Assembly (NCBI GenBank): GCA_018830385.1 | Contig: JAHJSO010000100.1 | Location: forward strand, 1-5,641 | DNA from: Elusimicrobiota bacterium | GTDB taxonomy: Bacteria; Elusimicrobiota; Endomicrobiia; CG1-02-37-114; JAHJSO01 | Length of the DNA: 5,641 nt | Reading direction: 5' to 3' | Shown here: positions 5,480 to 5,641 of the stretch, in pieces | Position numbering within the stretch: the first letter of the stretch is position 1 | How the letters are laid out: each line of letters opens with the position of its first letter | Position numbers and translations under genes: made by a program | The notes under the pieces: model-generated | The model's database searches: none | Told to the model about the DNA's origin: nothing | The model's input: the letters and a program-made list of their open reading frames with translations, nothing else

Positions 5480-5641
5480 ATGCGATACATAATAATGTTT
5501 GTAATGGTAGCGATGTTGTTCCCGGCAATGGCTGCGGTGGACGGGCTGGAGATTAAAAGTATCCACTCCCGCACATTCTCGCCCAATAACGACGGCTACA
5601 ACGACAGATTGATAATCGTGTATGACAACCCGCTTGAAGAG
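5480..5641 (+). CDS. Secreted protein of unknown function, N-terminal fragment (cut by the window end)
   Basis: The first 54 codons of a gene that runs off the window. The ATG at 5480 is preceded by GGGGGGAG (5467-5474) with five bases between, and by a strong promoter. Residues 1-18 are a clear Sec signal peptide (MRYIIMFVMVAMLFPAMA, cleavage probably after AMA or AMAA). The mature start contains FSPNNDGYNDRLIIVYDNP (33-51). The pattern SPN-x-DG-x-ND resembles the start of Ig-like extracellular domains (FlgD-like or gliding-motility C-terminal type) in secreted surface proteins. In those it usually sits near the C terminus; here it is at the mature N terminus, so the protein may be an exported beta-sandwich or a chain of such domains. 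Function is unknown. It is divergent from birA, and the two share an inverted repeat between their promoters. Confidence 0.8.
   Translation, partial: MRYIIMFVMVAMLFPAMAAVDGLEIKSIHSRTFSPNNDGYNDRLIIVYDNPLEE

Noticed and set aside
1..5641. tRNA, rRNA, CRISPR array, insertion sequence or phage attachment site.
   Set aside because: No cloverleaf, rRNA core, regularly spaced repeats or transposase/integrase motif is visible on either strand.

Overview
The window (5641 bp) comes from a Gram-negative (diderm) bacterium. It encodes a TonB-dependent outer-membrane receptor whose last residue is aromatic, a bacterial-type HD-domain tRNA nucleotidyltransferase and a class II BirA. Base composition is mid-range, with AT-rich intergenic regions. 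No gene fixes the phylum. The TonB receptor, the HD-type CCA enzyme and a secreted protein with an SPN-x-DG-x-ND motif would suit an uncultured lineage such as Nitrospirota, Elusimicrobiota, Omnitrophota or a deltaproteobacterial group; this is only an impression.

Layout. Positions 2-1231 (+) hold the 3' part of a CCA-adding/poly(A) polymerase family gene that starts before the window. It converges on, and overlaps tail-to-tail by 69 bp, an alpha/beta hydrolase gene at 1163-1969 (-). Upstream of the hydrolase are its own sigma70-like promoter and a hairpin at the predicted transcript start. Next are a TonB-dependent receptor gene (2063-4117, -), a 147-bp regulatory gap, and birA (4265-5335, -). 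A compact divergent promoter region (5336-5479) follows. The last gene is the start of a secreted-protein gene (5480 to the window end, +).

How the parts fit. The strongest signal is in the gap between birA and the receptor gene. At 4212-4243 there is TTGTCAACC-N14-GGTTGACAT, whose sequence and spacing match the BirA (biotin repressor) operator consensus TTGTAAACC-N14/15-GGTTTACAA. A good -10 box for the receptor gene lies inside the operator spacer. The neighbouring BirA keeps its N-terminal helix-turn-helix, so it can be expected to repress. Together these suggest that the receptor is a biotin-repressed outer-membrane transporter for biotin or a biotin-containing compound. The hydrolase downstream could process a biotin precursor or conjugate, but that is only a guess.

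Oddities. The receptor lacks about nine residues of a highly conserved plug motif and carries two hydrophilic, hairpin-bearing segments in predicted periplasmic turns. birA seems to be transcribed as a nearly leaderless mRNA. A perfect 10-bp inverted repeat sits exactly midway between the -35 boxes of the divergent birA and secreted-protein promoters.
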